Source of the DNA: Nocardioides scoriae
GTDB taxonomy: Bacteria; Actinomycetota; Actinomycetes; Propionibacteriales; Nocardioidaceae
Assembly: GCF_900104965.1 (NCBI RefSeq)
Contig: NZ_LT629757.1
Location: 2,852,001-2,916,000 of the forward strand
Length of the DNA: 64,000 nucleotides
Reading direction: 5' to 3'
In this document: positions 41,476 through 51,169 of the stretch, in pieces
Numbering within the stretch: position 1 is the stretch's first letter
How the letters are laid out: each line of letters begins with the position of its first letter
The notes under the pieces: model-generated
What the model was told of the DNA's origin: nothing
The model's input: only the letters and a program-made list of their open reading frames with translations
Database searches by the model: none
Made by a program: the position numbers and the translations under genes

Positions 41476-42588
41476 TCAGGCGAGCACGGACTCCACGCTG
41501 ACGGACTCGAGGCCCAGCGCCTCGCCGACGGGCGCGTTGGTCAGGCGGCCGGCGTGGGTGTTGAGGCCGAGGGCCAGCGACCGGTCGGCGCGCAGCGCCT
41601 GCTCCCAGCCGTGGCCGGCGAGCGCCACGGCGTACGGCAGGGTCACGTTGGTCAGGGCGTACGTCGAGGTGTGGGCCACGGCGCCGGGCATGTTGGCCAC
41701 GCAGTAGAAGACCGAGCCGTGCACGGCGTACGTCGGGTCGGCGTGGGTGGTGGGCCGCGAGTCCTCGAAGCAGCCGCCCTGGTCGATGGAGATGTCGACG
41801 AGCACCGAGCCCGGCTTCATCCGGCTGACCAGCTCGTTGCTGACCAGGGTCGGGGCCTTGGCGCCCGGGACCAGCACGGCCCCGATGACCAGGTCGGCCT
41901 CGAGCACGGCGCGCTCGAGCTCGAGCGAGTTGGAGGTCACCGTGCGCAGGGCGCCGCGGTAGAGGCGGTCGGCGGCGCGGAGCTTGTCGACGTCCTTGTC
42001 CAGGACGGTGACGTCGGCGCCCATGCCGACGGCGATGGCGGCGGCGTTCATGCCGGAGACGCCGGCGCCGATGACGACGACCTTGGCCGGGTGCACACCG
42101 GGGACGCCACCCATGAGCACGCCGCGGCCGCCCTGGGCCTTCATCAGCGTGTGCGCGCCGACCTGGGGGGCCAGCCGGCCCGCGACCTCGGACATCGGGG
42201 CGAGCAGCGGCAGCGCGCGGTCGGCGGTCTGCACGGTCTCGTAGGCGATGGCCGTGATCTCGCGCTCCAGCAGCTCCGCGGTCAGCGTGGGGTCCGCGGC
42301 GAGGTGGAGGTAGGTGAACAGCGTCTGGCCCGGCCGCATCCGGTCGTACTCCTCGGCGACGGGCTCCTTGACCTTGAGCACCAGGTCGCGGTCCCAGGCC
42401 TCCTCGGCCGTCTCGACCAGCTTGGCACCGGCGGCGAGGTACTCCTCGTCGGTGATCGACGAGCCGACACCGGCCCCGCGCTGCACCGAGACCTCGTGAC
42501 CGCGACCGGTCAGCTCGTGGGCACCGGACGGCGTCAGGGCGACCCGGTACTCGTGGTTCTTGACTTCCGCGGGGACACCGATGCGCAT
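41476..42588 (-). CDS. ald: Alanine dehydrogenase
   Basis: 370 residues from ATG 42588, which has AAGGAG 6 bases upstream; a GTG at 42603 would include the ribosome site in the coding region and is rejected. MRIGVPAEVKNHEYRVALTP starts all Ald proteins in this way. Active-site Lys is in VLKVKEPV and His in YLHLAADP; VVVIGAGVSGMNAA binds NAD. It interconverts alanine and pyruvate plus ammonia with NAD, supporting alanine use or redox balance under low oxygen. An Lrp/AsnC gene is divergent, as in mycobacterial ald-aldR. Confidence 0.95.
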   Translation of the reverse strand: MRIGVPAEVKNHEYRVALTPSGAHELTGRGHEVSVQRGAGVGSSITDEEYLAAGAKLVETAEEAWDRDLVLKVKEPVAEEYDRMRPGQTLFTYLHLAADPTLTAELLEREITAIAYETVQTADRALPLLAPMSEVAGRLAPQVGAHTLMKAQGGRGVLMGGVPGVHPAKVVVIGAGVSGMNAAAIAVGMGADVTVLDKDVDKLRAADRLYRGALRTVTSNSLELERAVLEADLVIGAVLVPGAKAPTLVSNELVSRMKPGSVLVDISIDQGGCFEDSRPTTHADPTYAVHGSVFYCVANMPGAVAHTSTYALTNVTLPYAVALAGHGWEQALRADRSLALGLNTHAGRLTNAPVGEALGLESVSVESVLA

Positions 42589-42723
42589 CTGCTGCTCCTT
42601 CACTAGGCTGGGTCGAGTGTGCGCGGATGTTTGGTTTCGTCGGTGTTTCGTCGATGATTATTTGGTGGCGAGCCGATTGGACCGATCCAGGTTCGTCCGC
42701 GACGACGTCCGGGAGGGGCTGGG
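42589..42723. promoter_or_regulatory. ald/Lrp divergent promoter region with a phased direct repeat
   Basis: GTTTCGTCG occurs at 42634-42642 and 42645-42653, 11 bases apart, about one helical turn. The next 12 bases (GATGATTATTTG) are strikingly AT-rich for this genome. This is where an AldR-type regulator would be expected to bind. Confidence 0.45.
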
Positions 42724-43218
42724 GTGAACAACGTTCGGCGCAGCGTGAGCGCCCCGCGCGAGGTCGAGCTCGACGACGTCGACCGCGAGCTGCTGCGGCT
42801 GCTCATCCAGGACGCCCGCACCCCCAACAGCACCCTCGCCCAGCGGGTCGGGATCGCGCCCTCGACCTGCCTGATGCGGGTGCGCCGGCTGCAGGAGGCC
42901 GGCGTCCTGCTCGGCTTCCAGGCCGTCGTCTCCCCCGAGGCCCTGGGCCTGCAGCTCCAGGCGATCGTCTCGGTCCGCCTGCACGGCCACGCCCGCGCCC
43001 AGATCGGCGACGTCGGCGCCCGCCTCGCGGCCCTGCCCGGGGTGCTCAACGTCTACTTCCTCGCCGGCGTCAACGACTTCCAGCTCCACGTCGCCGCCCG
43101 GTCGGCCGAGGAGCTGCGCGACCTCGTCGTCACCCATCTCTCGGGCTCCCGCGACATCGCCTCGACCGAGACCAACCTGATCTTCGAGCACATCGGCAAC
43201 GGCTCGCCGGTGGTGTGA
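42724..43218 (+). CDS. aldR: Lrp/AsnC family regulator of alanine dehydrogenase (AldR-like)
   Basis: 164 residues from GTG 42724, with GGGAGG 7 bases upstream. HTH: LLIQDARTPNSTLAQRVGIAPSTCLMRVRRLQEAGVLLGF shortened to its core (TLAQRVGIAPSTCLMRVRRL). RAM domain: IVSVRLHGHARAQIGDVGARLAALPGVLNVYFLAGVNDFQLHV in outline, with the GVNDF effector loop. In mycobacteria the AldR gene lies divergent to ald and responds to alanine; the same layout here supports the name. It likely activates ald when alanine is present. Confidence 0.85.
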   Translation: MNNVRRSVSAPREVELDDVDRELLRLLIQDARTPNSTLAQRVGIAPSTCLMRVRRLQEAGVLLGFQAVVSPEALGLQLQAIVSVRLHGHARAQIGDVGARLAALPGVLNVYFLAGVNDFQLHVAARSAEELRDLVVTHLSGSRDIASTETNLIFEHIGNGSPVV

Positions 43219-43228
43219 GGCGGGCGCG

Positions 43229-43822
43229 TCACGCGCGCGACCGACCCGGCGACCCGCCCGGCGCTCCACCGGCCATCCCGGCGAGGATCGCGTCGAGGAC
43301 CACCGGGTCGAGGGGGCGGTCGGCGTGCAGGCGCCGCACGCCCTCGCCGCGGGGGTCGACCCCGCGCCAGGCGAGGGCGAGGCCGAGCCGCTCGGCCAGG
43401 CGCTGGGAGGCGGTGTTGTGCTCGAGCAGGGAGGCCACGACCGGCGTCGCGGGACGGAGCCGACGGGCGGCGTCGAGGGCGGCGCGGGCGAGCTCGGCGG
43501 CGTACCCGCGGCCCCAGAACGCCGGGTCGAACCGGTAGTAGAGGTTCCACGCCGTCCGGTCGCCGCGCAGGCTGCAGCCCCCGACGCCGGCGAGGGTGCC
43601 GGCCGGGTGGTCGCCGTCGGCCTCGCGAAGCCGGGCCACCCAGACTCCGAGGCCGGCGACCTGCCAGGCGTCGTCGAAGGTCTCGAGCAGCTGCACCGTG
43701 CGGAACGCCGTCCGGTGGCGCCCGCGGGGGAAGTGCTGCCACACCGCCGGGTCGGCGTGCAGCGCGTGCACCTCGTCGAGGTCGTCGGCGGCCGGACGGG
43801 CCAGCACCAGCCGCGCGGTCAC
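43229..43822 (-). CDS. GNAT family N-acetyltransferase (RimJ/RimL-like)
   Basis: 197 residues from GTG 43822, overlapping the stop of the Asp23-like gene (GTGA). RLVLARPAADDLDEVHALHADPAV is a RimJ-type start, LAGVGGCSLRGD and LYYRFDPAFWGRGYAAELARAAL carry the acetyl-CoA loop (GRGYA), and SLLEHNTASQRLAERLGL is the late helix. It acetylates an amine on a small molecule or protein N-terminus; the acceptor is unknown. Tight overlap with the Asp23-like gene indicates one operon, probably controlled by the dyad at 44200. Confidence 0.82.
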   Translation of the reverse strand: MTARLVLARPAADDLDEVHALHADPAVWQHFPRGRHRTAFRTVQLLETFDDAWQVAGLGVWVARLREADGDHPAGTLAGVGGCSLRGDRTAWNLYYRFDPAFWGRGYAAELARAALDAARRLRPATPVVASLLEHNTASQRLAERLGLALAWRGVDPRGEGVRRLHADRPLDPVVLDAILAGMAGGAPGGSPGRSRA

Positions 43823-44172
43823 CGGGCCGGCGTGAGCTCGACGAACTCGACGTCCACGGCGCCGACGTGCAGCCGGGTCATCGCACCGACGACGCCGACC
43901 ACCTCGGCCCGCACCCGGTCCGCCAGGTCGGGGAGCGAGGTGCCGTAGGCGCCGGCCAGCCGGAGCGCCACGCGCAGGGCCTCCCCCGGCAGCGCCTCGA
44001 CCTGCACGCTGCGCTCGGGCGGCCCGGCGAGGTCGGCCCCGTCGACGTGCTCGACGGCCAGGGCGGCGATCCGCGCGAGGGCCGCGGGCTCGATGGAGGT
44101 CCGGGCGGGCTCCTCCGCGAGCGGGGTGCTCGTCAGGCTCGCGGGGGGCGTCGGGGGGTGCGGGTCGTGCAT
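43819..44172 (-). CDS. Asp23/Gls24-family envelope stress response protein
   Basis: 117 residues from ATG 44172 with CAGGAG upstream. After a Pro-rich tail, the domain shows TSIEPAALARIAALAVEHVDG, then LRVALRLAGAYGTSLPDLADRV and VVGAMTRLHVGAVDVEFVEL, the strand-helix pattern of Asp23/Gls24 proteins. In firmicutes and actinobacteria these are abundant envelope-associated proteins linked to alkaline or cell-wall stress. It is first in a two-gene operon with a GNAT gene. A TetR-type operator-like dyad starts 28 bases upstream of its ATG. Confidence 0.78.
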   Translation of the reverse strand: MHDPHPPTPPASLTSTPLAEEPARTSIEPAALARIAALAVEHVDGADLAGPPERSVQVEALPGEALRVALRLAGAYGTSLPDLADRVRAEVVGVVGAMTRLHVGAVDVEFVELTPAR

Positions 44173-44199
44173 GGTGCTCCTGCCAGCGCGGACGGACGG

Positions 44200-44212
44200 C
44201 TTACGACGTAAG
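44200..44212. promoter_or_regulatory. Predicted TetR operator CTTACG-A-CGTAAG
   Basis: A 13-base dyad with perfect 6-base arms lies between the leftward Asp23-like gene and the rightward TetR gene. It is 28 bases upstream of the Asp23 ATG, so it may cover that promoter. TetR-family proteins of this C-terminal type commonly bind short TTAC-GTAA dyads. Confidence 0.58.
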
Positions 44213-44377
44213 GCGACCAGCCTAGGGCATCCGCTCCTCACGCCCTCACCCGCCGGACTACCCTTCGAGGGTCCCCGCGAGAGGTGGCACGGTTTGTCCC
44301 CATCCACAGGTCACGGAGCCCCCGGGCCCGACCTCGACGTCCCCGACGCCGACGCCGCTGCCGTCGCGGGCGAGGCG

Positions 44378-45076
44378 ATGCCCTCGGAGAAGGTCCCGCT
44401 CGACCGGGTCCGCATCCTCGACGCGGCCCTGCTCCACATCGACGAGTCGGGCCTGACCGGGCTCACCATGCGCCGCCTGGGCCAGCGCCTCGGCGTCGAG
44501 GCGATGTCGCTCTACCGCTACGTCCCGGGCAAGGAGGAGCTCCTCGACGGCGTCGTGGAGACCCTGCTCGGCGAGATGCAGCGCGACGACCACGTGCTGC
44601 GCGCCCCCGACGCCGGCTGGCAGGACTTCCTGCAGCGCCTGGCCCACGGCGTGCGGCGGGTCGCGCTCGCGCACCCCAAGGCGTTCCCGCTCGTCGCCTC
44701 GCGGCCCCCGGAGGCGCCCTGGCTGCGGCCGCCGCTGCGCAGCCTCGAGTGGGTCGAGGACTTCCTGGCCGGGCTGTGCTCGGAGGGGTTCAGCGACGAG
44801 GCGGCCGTGGCGGCGTACCGCGCGTTCACCAGCTTCCTGCTCGGCCACCTCCTGCTCGAGGTCGCCGCCCACGGCGCCGACGTCGGCCCGCTGGACGTGC
44901 TCGACGACGGCGAGAGCGACGACGCGGCCGCCCAGCGGCAGCCCACGGTGTGGCGGCTGCGGCACGACCTGGCGCAGGACCACGCGGCCGGCGAGTTCGA
45001 GGAGTCGCTCGAGTCGCTGCTGGAGCGCCTGGCCCTCACCCGGGTCGAGCTCTCCGACCAGCCTCGCCTCACGTGA
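44378..45076 (+). CDS. TetR/AcrR family transcriptional regulator
   Basis: 232 residues from ATG 44378, which has GAGG just upstream; an in-frame TTG near 44294 would add a Pro/Asp-rich tail and is less likely. The HTH is LHIDESGLTGLTMRRLGQRLGVEAMSLYRYV in outline (core TMRRLGQRLGVEAMSLYRY). The C-terminal domain (VVETLLGEMQ, FTSFLLGHLLLEVAA) is of the tetracycline-repressor C-terminal type. It probably represses itself and the divergent Asp23-GNAT operon through the 44200 dyad. Its stop overlaps the thioesterase start, so it is translated together with that gene. Confidence 0.85.
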   Translation: MPSEKVPLDRVRILDAALLHIDESGLTGLTMRRLGQRLGVEAMSLYRYVPGKEELLDGVVETLLGEMQRDDHVLRAPDAGWQDFLQRLAHGVRRVALAHPKAFPLVASRPPEAPWLRPPLRSLEWVEDFLAGLCSEGFSDEAAVAAYRAFTSFLLGHLLLEVAAHGADVGPLDVLDDGESDDAAAQRQPTVWRLRHDLAQDHAAGEFEESLESLLERLALTRVELSDQPRLT

Positions 45077-45576
45077 GCACCACCGTCCCCTCGCTCGACG
45101 ACGTCCGCCGGCTCCCGTCGTACGCCGCGGAGGCCACGACCGTGCCCGACGACTGGGCCGACGAGAACGGCCACATGAACATCGGCCACTACTTCCGCCT
45201 GGCCAGCCACGCGGTGTGGCACCGGATGCGCGACCTGGGCATGGCCGAGGACTACATCGCCACCCGGGAGGCGTCCTTCTTCGTGGTGGAGCACCGCATC
45301 GGCTACCGGGCCGAGCTGCGCCCCGGCGACCGCTTCGGCGTCCGGGCCGGGCTGGTCGGCCAGACGCCGCGGGCGCTGCACGCCGCGGCGTTCGTGGTCG
45401 ACGAGGAGCACGACCGGGTCGCCTGCACCCTCGAGGCGCTCCTGGTCCACGTGTCCATGCGGACCCGGCGCTCGACGCCGGTGCCCGACGCGCTGGCCGC
45501 GGCCTTCGCGGCGGAGATCGAGCAGCACGCCGGATGGCTGCCCGCGGTGGCCCGGGGCCTGGAGCTGCGCCGCTGA
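45073..45576 (+). CDS. Acyl-CoA thioesterase (4HBT hotdog)
   Basis: 167 residues from a GTG overlapping the TetR stop. VPDDWADENGHMNIGHYF is the classic 4HBT active-site motif (Asp and His near the catalytic loop), followed by VEHRIGYRAELRPGDRFGVRAG and ACTLEALLVHVSM. The single-hotdog protein would act as a dimer or tetramer. It splits a CoA thioester of unknown chain. Coupling to the TetR gene suggests the regulator senses an acyl or lipophilic ligand. Confidence 0.83.
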   Translation: MSTTVPSLDDVRRLPSYAAEATTVPDDWADENGHMNIGHYFRLASHAVWHRMRDLGMAEDYIATREASFFVVEHRIGYRAELRPGDRFGVRAGLVGQTPRALHAAAFVVDEEHDRVACTLEALLVHVSMRTRRSTPVPDALAAAFAAEIEQHAGWLPAVARGLELRR

Positions 45577-45607
45577 GGGAGCGTGACCGGAGCTGCCGGC
45601 AGCCGCC

Positions 45608-46873
45608 TCAGGAGGCCGCGCGGGCCGCCGCGAGCGCCAGCGCCCGGTCGACGGCCGTGGAGTCGAGCACCTCGCGCAGCGCCATCGCGGCGCAGCCGAC
45701 CACGCCCGAGCGCTCGCCGTGGCTCAGCGGCACGATCACCAGGTCGCGCGTCGCCAGCGCGGTCGCCAGCGAGTAGAGCGACTCGCGCAGGCCCGCCACG
45801 AAGGGGTCGTACGCCGCCGCGAGGTCGCCGCCGACCACGACCGCCTCGGGGTTGAGCAGGTTGACCGCCGCGGCCACGACCTCGCCGATGCGACGCCCGG
45901 CCGTGCGCACCTGCTGGCGGGCCTCCGCGTCGCCGTGGGTGGCCAGCGCCACCAGGTCGCGCACGTGGGAGACCTCGTGGCCGGCCTCGCGGGCACCCTG
46001 CACCAGGGACCAGCCCGCGGCGACCGTCTCCAGGCAGCCGCGCTCGCCGCAGCGGCACAGCAGGCCCTCGGCGGCGGGCGTCTTGGTGTGGCCGATCTCC
46101 CCGCCGGCGCCGAGCCCGCCGCGGACCAGCCGGCCCTCGGTCACGACGCCGACGCCGATGCCGGTCGAGGCCTTGACGAAGAGCAGCTCGTCGAAGGTCT
46201 CCAGGTGGCCCCGCCGCTCGGAGAGGGCCATCACGTTGGCGTCGTTGTCGACGAAGACCGGGGCCGAGGTCAGCCCGGCCAGGAACGGCGCGAGCGGGAC
46301 GCCGTCCCAGTTGCTCATGATGGGCGAGTCGAGGCTGGCCCCGGTCGAGGTGTCGACCGTGCCGGGGATGCTCAGGCCGGTGGCGCGCACCTGCGCGGCG
46401 TCGGCCCCCGCCTCGGCGAGCAGCTCCTCGAGCGCGGCCACGACGCGCGGCATCAGCACCTCGGGGGTGAGCCCGACCTCCTGCTCGACGTCGCGCGAGA
46501 CCAGCACCGACCCGTCGAGGTCGCAGACGCCGAGCTGGGTGCGGCTGCGCCCGATCGCCGCGGCGAGCACCACGCCGGCCGCGCGGTTGAAGCGCAGCCG
46601 CACGGGGGGCCGCCCGGCCGACGGCGGGCGCTCGTCCTGGTCGTCCTCGACGCCCTCGACCACGAGCCCGTAGTCGAGCAGCGCCTGCACCCGGGCGGCG
46701 ACGGCGGTGCGCGAGAGGCCGGTCAGGCGGCCGATCTCGCTGCGGGTGACGGCGCGGCTGTCGCGGACGAGGGAGAAGACCTCACCAGCCGTCGCCGGCC
46801 CTCCCAGCACCCCTGTCACGTGCTCCCCCGTCTGCTGTCGGGCCCCTCGTGGAGCCGCTGTCCTGCCCGGCAT
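45608..46873 (-). CDS. ROK family transcriptional regulator
   Basis: 421 residues. The N-terminal winged helix is RDSRAVTRSEIGRLTGLSRTAVAARVQALLDYGLV in outline (core SEIGRLTGLSRTAVAARVQAL). The ROK sugar-kinase-like domain has STGIGVGVV and the zinc motif GHTKTPAAEGLLCRCGERGCLE. Such repressors bind a sugar or sugar phosphate. It is divergent from zwf-edd-eda with 130 bases between, making it the likely regulator of the Entner-Doudoroff operon. ATG 46873; a later GTG near 46819 is possible. Confidence 0.86.
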   Translation of the reverse strand: MPGRTAAPRGARQQTGEHVTGVLGGPATAGEVFSLVRDSRAVTRSEIGRLTGLSRTAVAARVQALLDYGLVVEGVEDDQDERPPSAGRPPVRLRFNRAAGVVLAAAIGRSRTQLGVCDLDGSVLVSRDVEQEVGLTPEVLMPRVVAALEELLAEAGADAAQVRATGLSIPGTVDTSTGASLDSPIMSNWDGVPLAPFLAGLTSAPVFVDNDANVMALSERRGHLETFDELLFVKASTGIGVGVVTEGRLVRGGLGAGGEIGHTKTPAAEGLLCRCGERGCLETVAAGWSLVQGAREAGHEVSHVRDLVALATHGDAEARQQVRTAGRRIGEVVAAAVNLLNPEAVVVGGDLAAAYDPFVAGLRESLYSLATALATRDLVIVPLSHGERSGVVGCAAMALREVLDSTAVDRALALAAARAAS

Positions 46874-46907
46874 CCAACCACGCTTCGGTCTTCCGGGGCC
46901 TCTGACT

Positions 46908-46932
46908 GGTCTACTTTAGCCGCCGAAAGACC
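46908..46932. promoter_or_regulatory. AT-rich imperfect dyad between ROK gene and zwf
   Basis: GGTCT (46908-46912) and AGACC (46928-46932) frame TACTTTAG, the most AT-rich part of the divergent gap. TACTTT could be a -10 box in either reading of the locus. A ROK repressor or a promoter fits; arms are short. Confidence 0.38.
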
Positions 46933-47003
46933 TAATGGTGCTTGCGCATGCACCTAACCCTCCCTACCGTGAAGTCTCGACCCGAGCACACAGAGAGTCC
47001 TCG

Positions 47004-48569
47004 ATGTCCCTTCACACCGGTCCTTCCCCCGTGACCGACGCCCGCCCGGGCACCGCCACCGCGACCACCTCCCCCCGCAGCACCTCGCGCCCCTCCGCCT
47101 CCGGCAGCAGCACGGCCTCGCCCGTGCCCCCCGCCGACATCGTCGTCTTCGGCGGCACCGGCGACCTGGCCGTGCGCAAGCTGCTGCCCGCCCTCTACCT
47201 CCGCGACCGCGACGGCCAGCTCCCCGAGCAGACCCGCATCGTCGCCACCTCCCGCGCCGGCCTCGACGAGGCGGGCTACCGCGACAAGATCCGCGGCGAC
47301 CTGCCCGGCTTCGTCCGCGACGAGGACCACGACGACGCCGTCGTGGACCGCTTCGTCGAGCGGCTGACCCACGTCAGCCTCGACATCGCCGACGAGGACG
47401 GCTGGGCCGGCCTGGTCGCCGAGCTGCCGGACGCCGACAAGGTCCGCGTCTTCTACCTCGCCATCGCGCCCTCCCTCTTCGGCCCGGTCAGCGACCGGCT
47501 CGCCGCCGAGGGCCTGGTCACCGCGCAGTCGCGGCTGGTGCTGGAGAAGCCGCTCGGTCACGACCTGGCCTCGGCCCTGGAGATCAACGACGCCGTCGGT
47601 GCGGTCTTCGAGGAGCACCAGATCTTCCGGATCGACCACTACCTCGGCAAGGAGAGCGTCCAGAACCTGCTGGTCACGCGCTTCGCCAACACCTTCCTCG
47701 AGCCGCTGTGGAACGCCACGTGGGTCGACCACGTGCAGATCACGGCGGCCGAATCGCTGGGCGTCGGCACCCGGGGCGGCTACTACGACGGCTCCGGCGC
47801 GCTGCGCGACATGATCCAGAACCACCTGCTGCAGCTGCTGTGCCTCGTGGCGATGGAGCCCCCGACGTACGTCGGCCGCGAGACCGTGCGCGACGAGAAG
47901 CTCAAGGTCCTCCAGGCGCTCAAGCCCCTGGTGGGCGTGGACGTCGACTCCCACGTGGTCGCCGGGCAGTACACCGCCGGTCTCGTCGAGGGCGAGGCCG
48001 TCAAGGCCTACCGCGACGACGCCGAGGCGCCCGCCTCGACCACCGAGACCTTCGTGGCCCTCAAGGCCGAGGTCTCCAACTGGCGCTGGGCCGGCGTGCC
48101 GTTCTACCTGCGCACCGGCAAGCGGATGGAGAGCCGCTTCTCCGAGATCGTCATCCAGTTCAAGGACGTCCCGCACCCGATGTTCCCCGACGCCGACGGC
48201 GTCAGCGAGCCCAACCGCCTGGTGATCCAGCTCCAGCCCAACGAGGGCATGAAGCTGCACCTCACGGCCAAGGAGCCCGGTCCCGGCGGCATCCGGCTGC
48301 GCCCGGTGTCACTCGACCTGAGCTACGCCCAGACCTTCGACCAGCCCTCGCCCGAGGCCTACGAGCGGCTGCTCATGGACGTCGTGCGGGGCAACCCGAC
48401 GCTGTTCATGCGCCGCGACGAGGTCGAGGCCGCCTGGCGCTGGATCGAGCCGATCCACGAGCGCTGGGCCCGCCCCGAGCACGCCCCGCGCCGCTACCCC
48501 GCCGGCACGACCGGCCCCTTCGCCGCCACCACGCTGATCGAGCGCGACGGCCGCTCGTGGCACGAGTGA
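47004..48569 (+). CDS. zwf: Glucose-6-phosphate 1-dehydrogenase
   Basis: 521 residues from ATG 47004, with GAGAG upstream; an ATG at 46935 would add a non-conserved tail and lies in the operator region. A Ser/Pro-rich tail of about 38 residues precedes [19 protein letters not shown], the NADP loop. The active site is [16 protein letters not shown] with its catalytic His and Lys. It oxidises glucose 6-phosphate to the lactone and makes NAD(P)H. No lactonase gene is in the operon; the edd gene follows after 22 bases. Confidence 0.95.
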   Translation: MSLHTGPSPVTDARPGTATATTSPRSTSRPSASGSSTASPVPPADIVVFGGTGDLAVRKLLPALYLRDRDGQLPEQTRIVATSRAGLDEAGYRDKIRGDLPGFVRDEDHDDAVVDRFVERLTHVSLDIADEDGWAGLVAELPDADKVRVFYLAIAPSLFGPVSDRLAAEGLVTAQSRLVLEKPLGHDLASALEINDAVGAVFEEHQIFRIDHYLGKESVQNLLVTRFANTFLEPLWNATWVDHVQITAAESLGVGTRGGYYDGSGALRDMIQNHLLQLLCLVAMEPPTYVGRETVRDEKLKVLQALKPLVGVDVDSHVVAGQYTAGLVEGEAVKAYRDDAEAPASTTETFVALKAEVSNWRWAGVPFYLRTGKRMESRFSEIVIQFKDVPHPMFPDADGVSEPNRLVIQLQPNEGMKLHLTAKEPGPGGIRLRPVSLDLSYAQTFDQPSPEAYERLLMDVVRGNPTLFMRRDEVEAAWRWIEPIHERWARPEHAPRRYPAGTTGPFAATTLIERDGRSWHE

Positions 48570-48591
48570 GCAGACCCGAGGAGACAACGAC

Positions 48592-50505
48592 ATGAGCACC
48601 CCTCCCAAGCTCCACCCCGTCCTGGCCGAGGTCACCCGACGGATCACCGAGCGCAGCCGCACCGAGCGGACGGCGTACCTCCAGCGCCTCGACGAGTCCG
48701 CCACCCGCGGCCCGATGCGCACCAAGCTGGCCTGCGCCAACCTCGCCCACGGCTTCGCCGCCTCCGGCGAGGTCGACAAGGCCGCGCTGCGCGGCAAGGT
48801 CAAGCCCAACGTCGCGATCGTCTCGGCGTACAACGACATGCTCTCGGCCCACCAGCCCTTCGAGAGCTTCCCGGCGCAGATCAAGAAGGCCGTGCTCCGC
48901 TCTGGCGGCATCGCGCAGTTCGCGGGCGGCGTGCCGGCGATGTGCGACGGCATCACCCAGGGCCGCGACGGCATGCAGCTCTCCCTCTTCAGCCGCGACG
49001 TGATCGCGATGTCGACCGCGATCGCGCTCTCGCACGACATGTTCGACGCCACCGTGATGCTGGGCGTCTGCGACAAGATCGTCCCCGGCATGCTCATCGG
49101 CGCGCTGTCCTTCGGGCACCTGCCGGCGATCTTCGTGCCGGCCGGGCCGATGACCTCCGGGCTGCCCAACGACGAGAAGGCCCGCATCCGCCAGGCGTAC
49201 GCCGCCGGCGAGGTCGGCCGCGAGGAGCTGCTCGAGGCCGAGTCGGCGTCGTACCACTCGGCCGGCACCTGCACCTTCTACGGCACCGCCAACAGCAACC
49301 AGATGCTGATGGAGGTGATGGGCCTGCACCTCCCGGGCGCGAGCTTCGTCAACCCGGGCACCCCGCTGCGGGCCGCGCTGACCGACGCCGCCGCCGAGCG
49401 GGCCACCGCGCTCACCGCGTGGGGCGAGAGCTTCACGCCCGTGGGCCGCATCGTCGACGAGAAGACGATCGTCAACGGCTGCGTGGCGCTGCTGGCCACC
49501 GGCGGCTCGACCAACCACACGCTCCACCTCGTGGCCATCGCCCGGGCGGCCGGCATCACGCTGACCTGGGACGACCTGTCGGACCTGTCGGCGGTGGTGC
49601 CGCTGATGGCCCGCGTCTACCCCAACGGCAAGGCCGACATCAACCACTTCCACGCCGCCGGCGGGCTGGCGTTCACCGTGCACTCGCTGCTCAAGCACGG
49701 GCTGCTGCACGACGACGTCCTCACCGTCGCCGGCCACGGCCTGTGGCGCTACACCAGCGAGGCCAAGCTCGACGGCACCCGCGTCACCTGGGAGGAGGGG
49801 CCCAAGGCGTCCCTCGACCTCGACGTGCTGCGCGGCGCCGACGACCCGTTCAGCCGCGACGGCGGCCTGCGGATGCTCGACGGCAACCTCGGCCGCTCGG
49901 TCATCAAGACCTCCGCGGTCAAGCCGGAGCACCGCCAGGTCAAGGCCCCCGCCCGGGTCTTCGACGACCAGCTCGACTTCCTGCAGGCCTTCGAGGACGG
50001 CACCCTCACCGGTGACTTCGTCGCGGTGATCCGCTTCCAGGGCCCGGCCGCCAACGGCATGCCGGAGCTGCACAAGCTCACCCCGGCCCTCGGGGTGCTG
50101 CAGGACCGCGGCCAGCGCGTCGCGATCGTCACAGACGGCCGCATGTCCGGCGCGTCCGGCAAGGTGCCCGCGGCCATCCACCTCACCCCCGAGGCCTCCG
50201 TCGGCGGCCCGCTGGCCCGGGTCCGCGACGGCGACCTCGTCACCCTCGACGCCGGCGCTGGCGTCCTCGAGCTGCACGTGCCGGCGTACGACCTCGAGCA
50301 GCGGGAGGTGTCGCGCGCCGACGACAGCCGCGTCTGGGGCACCGGTCGCGAGCTGTTCGCGTCGTTCCGCAGCAACGTCGGCCCCGCCGACGAGGGCGCG
50401 AGCGTCTTCCCGGCGTTCGAGTCCCCCCTGCCCGTCTCCCACGGCGCCTCCTCGCACGACGAGGCCGCCGCCCACCACTTCGAAGCGGAGTCCGACGATG
50501 ACTGA
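48592..50505 (+). CDS. edd: 6-Phosphogluconate dehydratase
   Basis: 637 residues with GAGGAG before ATG 48592. ILVD/EDD motifs: [28 protein letters not shown] with an iron-sulfur Cys, [13 protein letters not shown] with a second Cys, and [17 protein letters not shown] with a third; [11 protein letters not shown] is the C-terminal metal site. The length and MCDG/KIVPG form fit EDD more than IlvD. It turns 6-phosphogluconate into KDPG, the signature step of the Entner-Doudoroff pathway. The last 8 bases overlap eda. Confidence 0.94.
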   Translation: MSTPPKLHPVLAEVTRRITERSRTERTAYLQRLDESATRGPMRTKLACANLAHGFAASGEVDKAALRGKVKPNVAIVSAYNDMLSAHQPFESFPAQIKKAVLRSGGIAQFAGGVPAMCDGITQGRDGMQLSLFSRDVIAMSTAIALSHDMFDATVMLGVCDKIVPGMLIGALSFGHLPAIFVPAGPMTSGLPNDEKARIRQAYAAGEVGREELLEAESASYHSAGTCTFYGTANSNQMLMEVMGLHLPGASFVNPGTPLRAALTDAAAERATALTAWGESFTPVGRIVDEKTIVNGCVALLATGGSTNHTLHLVAIARAAGITLTWDDLSDLSAVVPLMARVYPNGKADINHFHAAGGLAFTVHSLLKHGLLHDDVLTVAGHGLWRYTSEAKLDGTRVTWEEGPKASLDLDVLRGADDPFSRDGGLRMLDGNLGRSVIKTSAVKPEHRQVKAPARVFDDQLDFLQAFEDGTLTGDFVAVIRFQGPAANGMPELHKLTPALGVLQDRGQRVAIVTDGRMSGASGKVPAAIHLTPEASVGGPLARVRDGDLVTLDAGAGVLELHVPAYDLEQREVSRADDSRVWGTGRELFASFRSNVGPADEGASVFPAFESPLPVSHGASSHDEAAAHHFEAESDDD

Positions 50506-51157
50506 GCCCACCCCCGTGTCCACCCCTGCCACCACCGGCTTCGGCGGCCTGCTCGACCGCGTCCCGGTCGTGCCCGTCGTCGTCCTCCACGACGTGGAGC
50601 AGGCCGTGCCCGTGGCCCGGGCCCTGCTCGCCGGCGGCGTCCCCGTCATCGAGCTGACCCTGCGCACCCCCGCCGCCCTGGCCTGCGTCGAGCGGATCGC
50701 CGCCGAGGTGCCCGAGATCCTGCTCGGCGTCGGCACCGTGGTCACCCCGGCCAACGCCAAGGACGCCCTGTCGGCCGGCGCGCAGTTCCTCGTCTCCCCC
50801 GGCACCACCGAGACCCTGGCGGCGGCCATGCAGGAGACCGGCCTGCCGCACCTGCCCGGCGCGGCCACCGTCAGCGAGGTGCTGCGGCTGCTCGAGCTCG
50901 GCTACGAGGAGCTGAAGTTCTTCCCCGCCGAGCAGGCCGGCGGCGCGCCCTTCCTCAAGTCGCTCGGCGCCCCCGTGCCGCAGGCCCGCTTCTGCCCCAC
51001 CGGCGGCATCACGGCGGCCACCGCCGCGTCGTACCTCTCGCTGCCCAACGTCGGCTGCGTCGGCGGCAGCTGGATCACCCCGGCCGACGCCGTCGCCACC
51101 GGCGACTGGGCCCGCATCACCGAGCTGGCCGCCGAGACGACGTACCTGCGCCCCTGA
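50498..51157 (+). CDS. eda: KDPG aldolase (2-keto-3-deoxy-6-phosphogluconate aldolase)
   Basis: 219 residues from ATG 50498, overlapping the end of edd by 8 bases. The Schiff-base Lys is Lys140 in [14 protein letters not shown]; Glu52 in VIELTLRT is the acid/base; [11 protein letters not shown] and [10 protein letters not shown] bind phosphate. It splits KDPG into pyruvate and glyceraldehyde 3-phosphate. With zwf and edd it gives a pathway from glucose 6-phosphate to pyruvate, lacking only a lactonase, for which spontaneous hydrolysis or a distant gene can serve. Confidence 0.95.
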   Translation: MTEPTPVSTPATTGFGGLLDRVPVVPVVVLHDVEQAVPVARALLAGGVPVIELTLRTPAALACVERIAAEVPEILLGVGTVVTPANAKDALSAGAQFLVSPGTTETLAAAMQETGLPHLPGAATVSEVLRLLELGYEELKFFPAEQAGGAPFLKSLGAPVPQARFCPTGGITAATAASYLSLPNVGCVGGSWITPADAVATGDWARITELAAETTYLRP

Positions 51158-51169
51158 GGCACCCCGGCC

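Noticed and set aside
42589-42603. Earlier GTG start for ald at 42603
   Set aside because: The AAGGAG ribosome site would then be within the coding region; the family start MRIGVPAEV corresponds to 42588.
46935-47003. Earlier ATG for zwf at 46935
   Set aside because: It would place 23 extra residues in the promoter/operator zone and has no ribosome site; the ATG at 47004 has GAGAG upstream.
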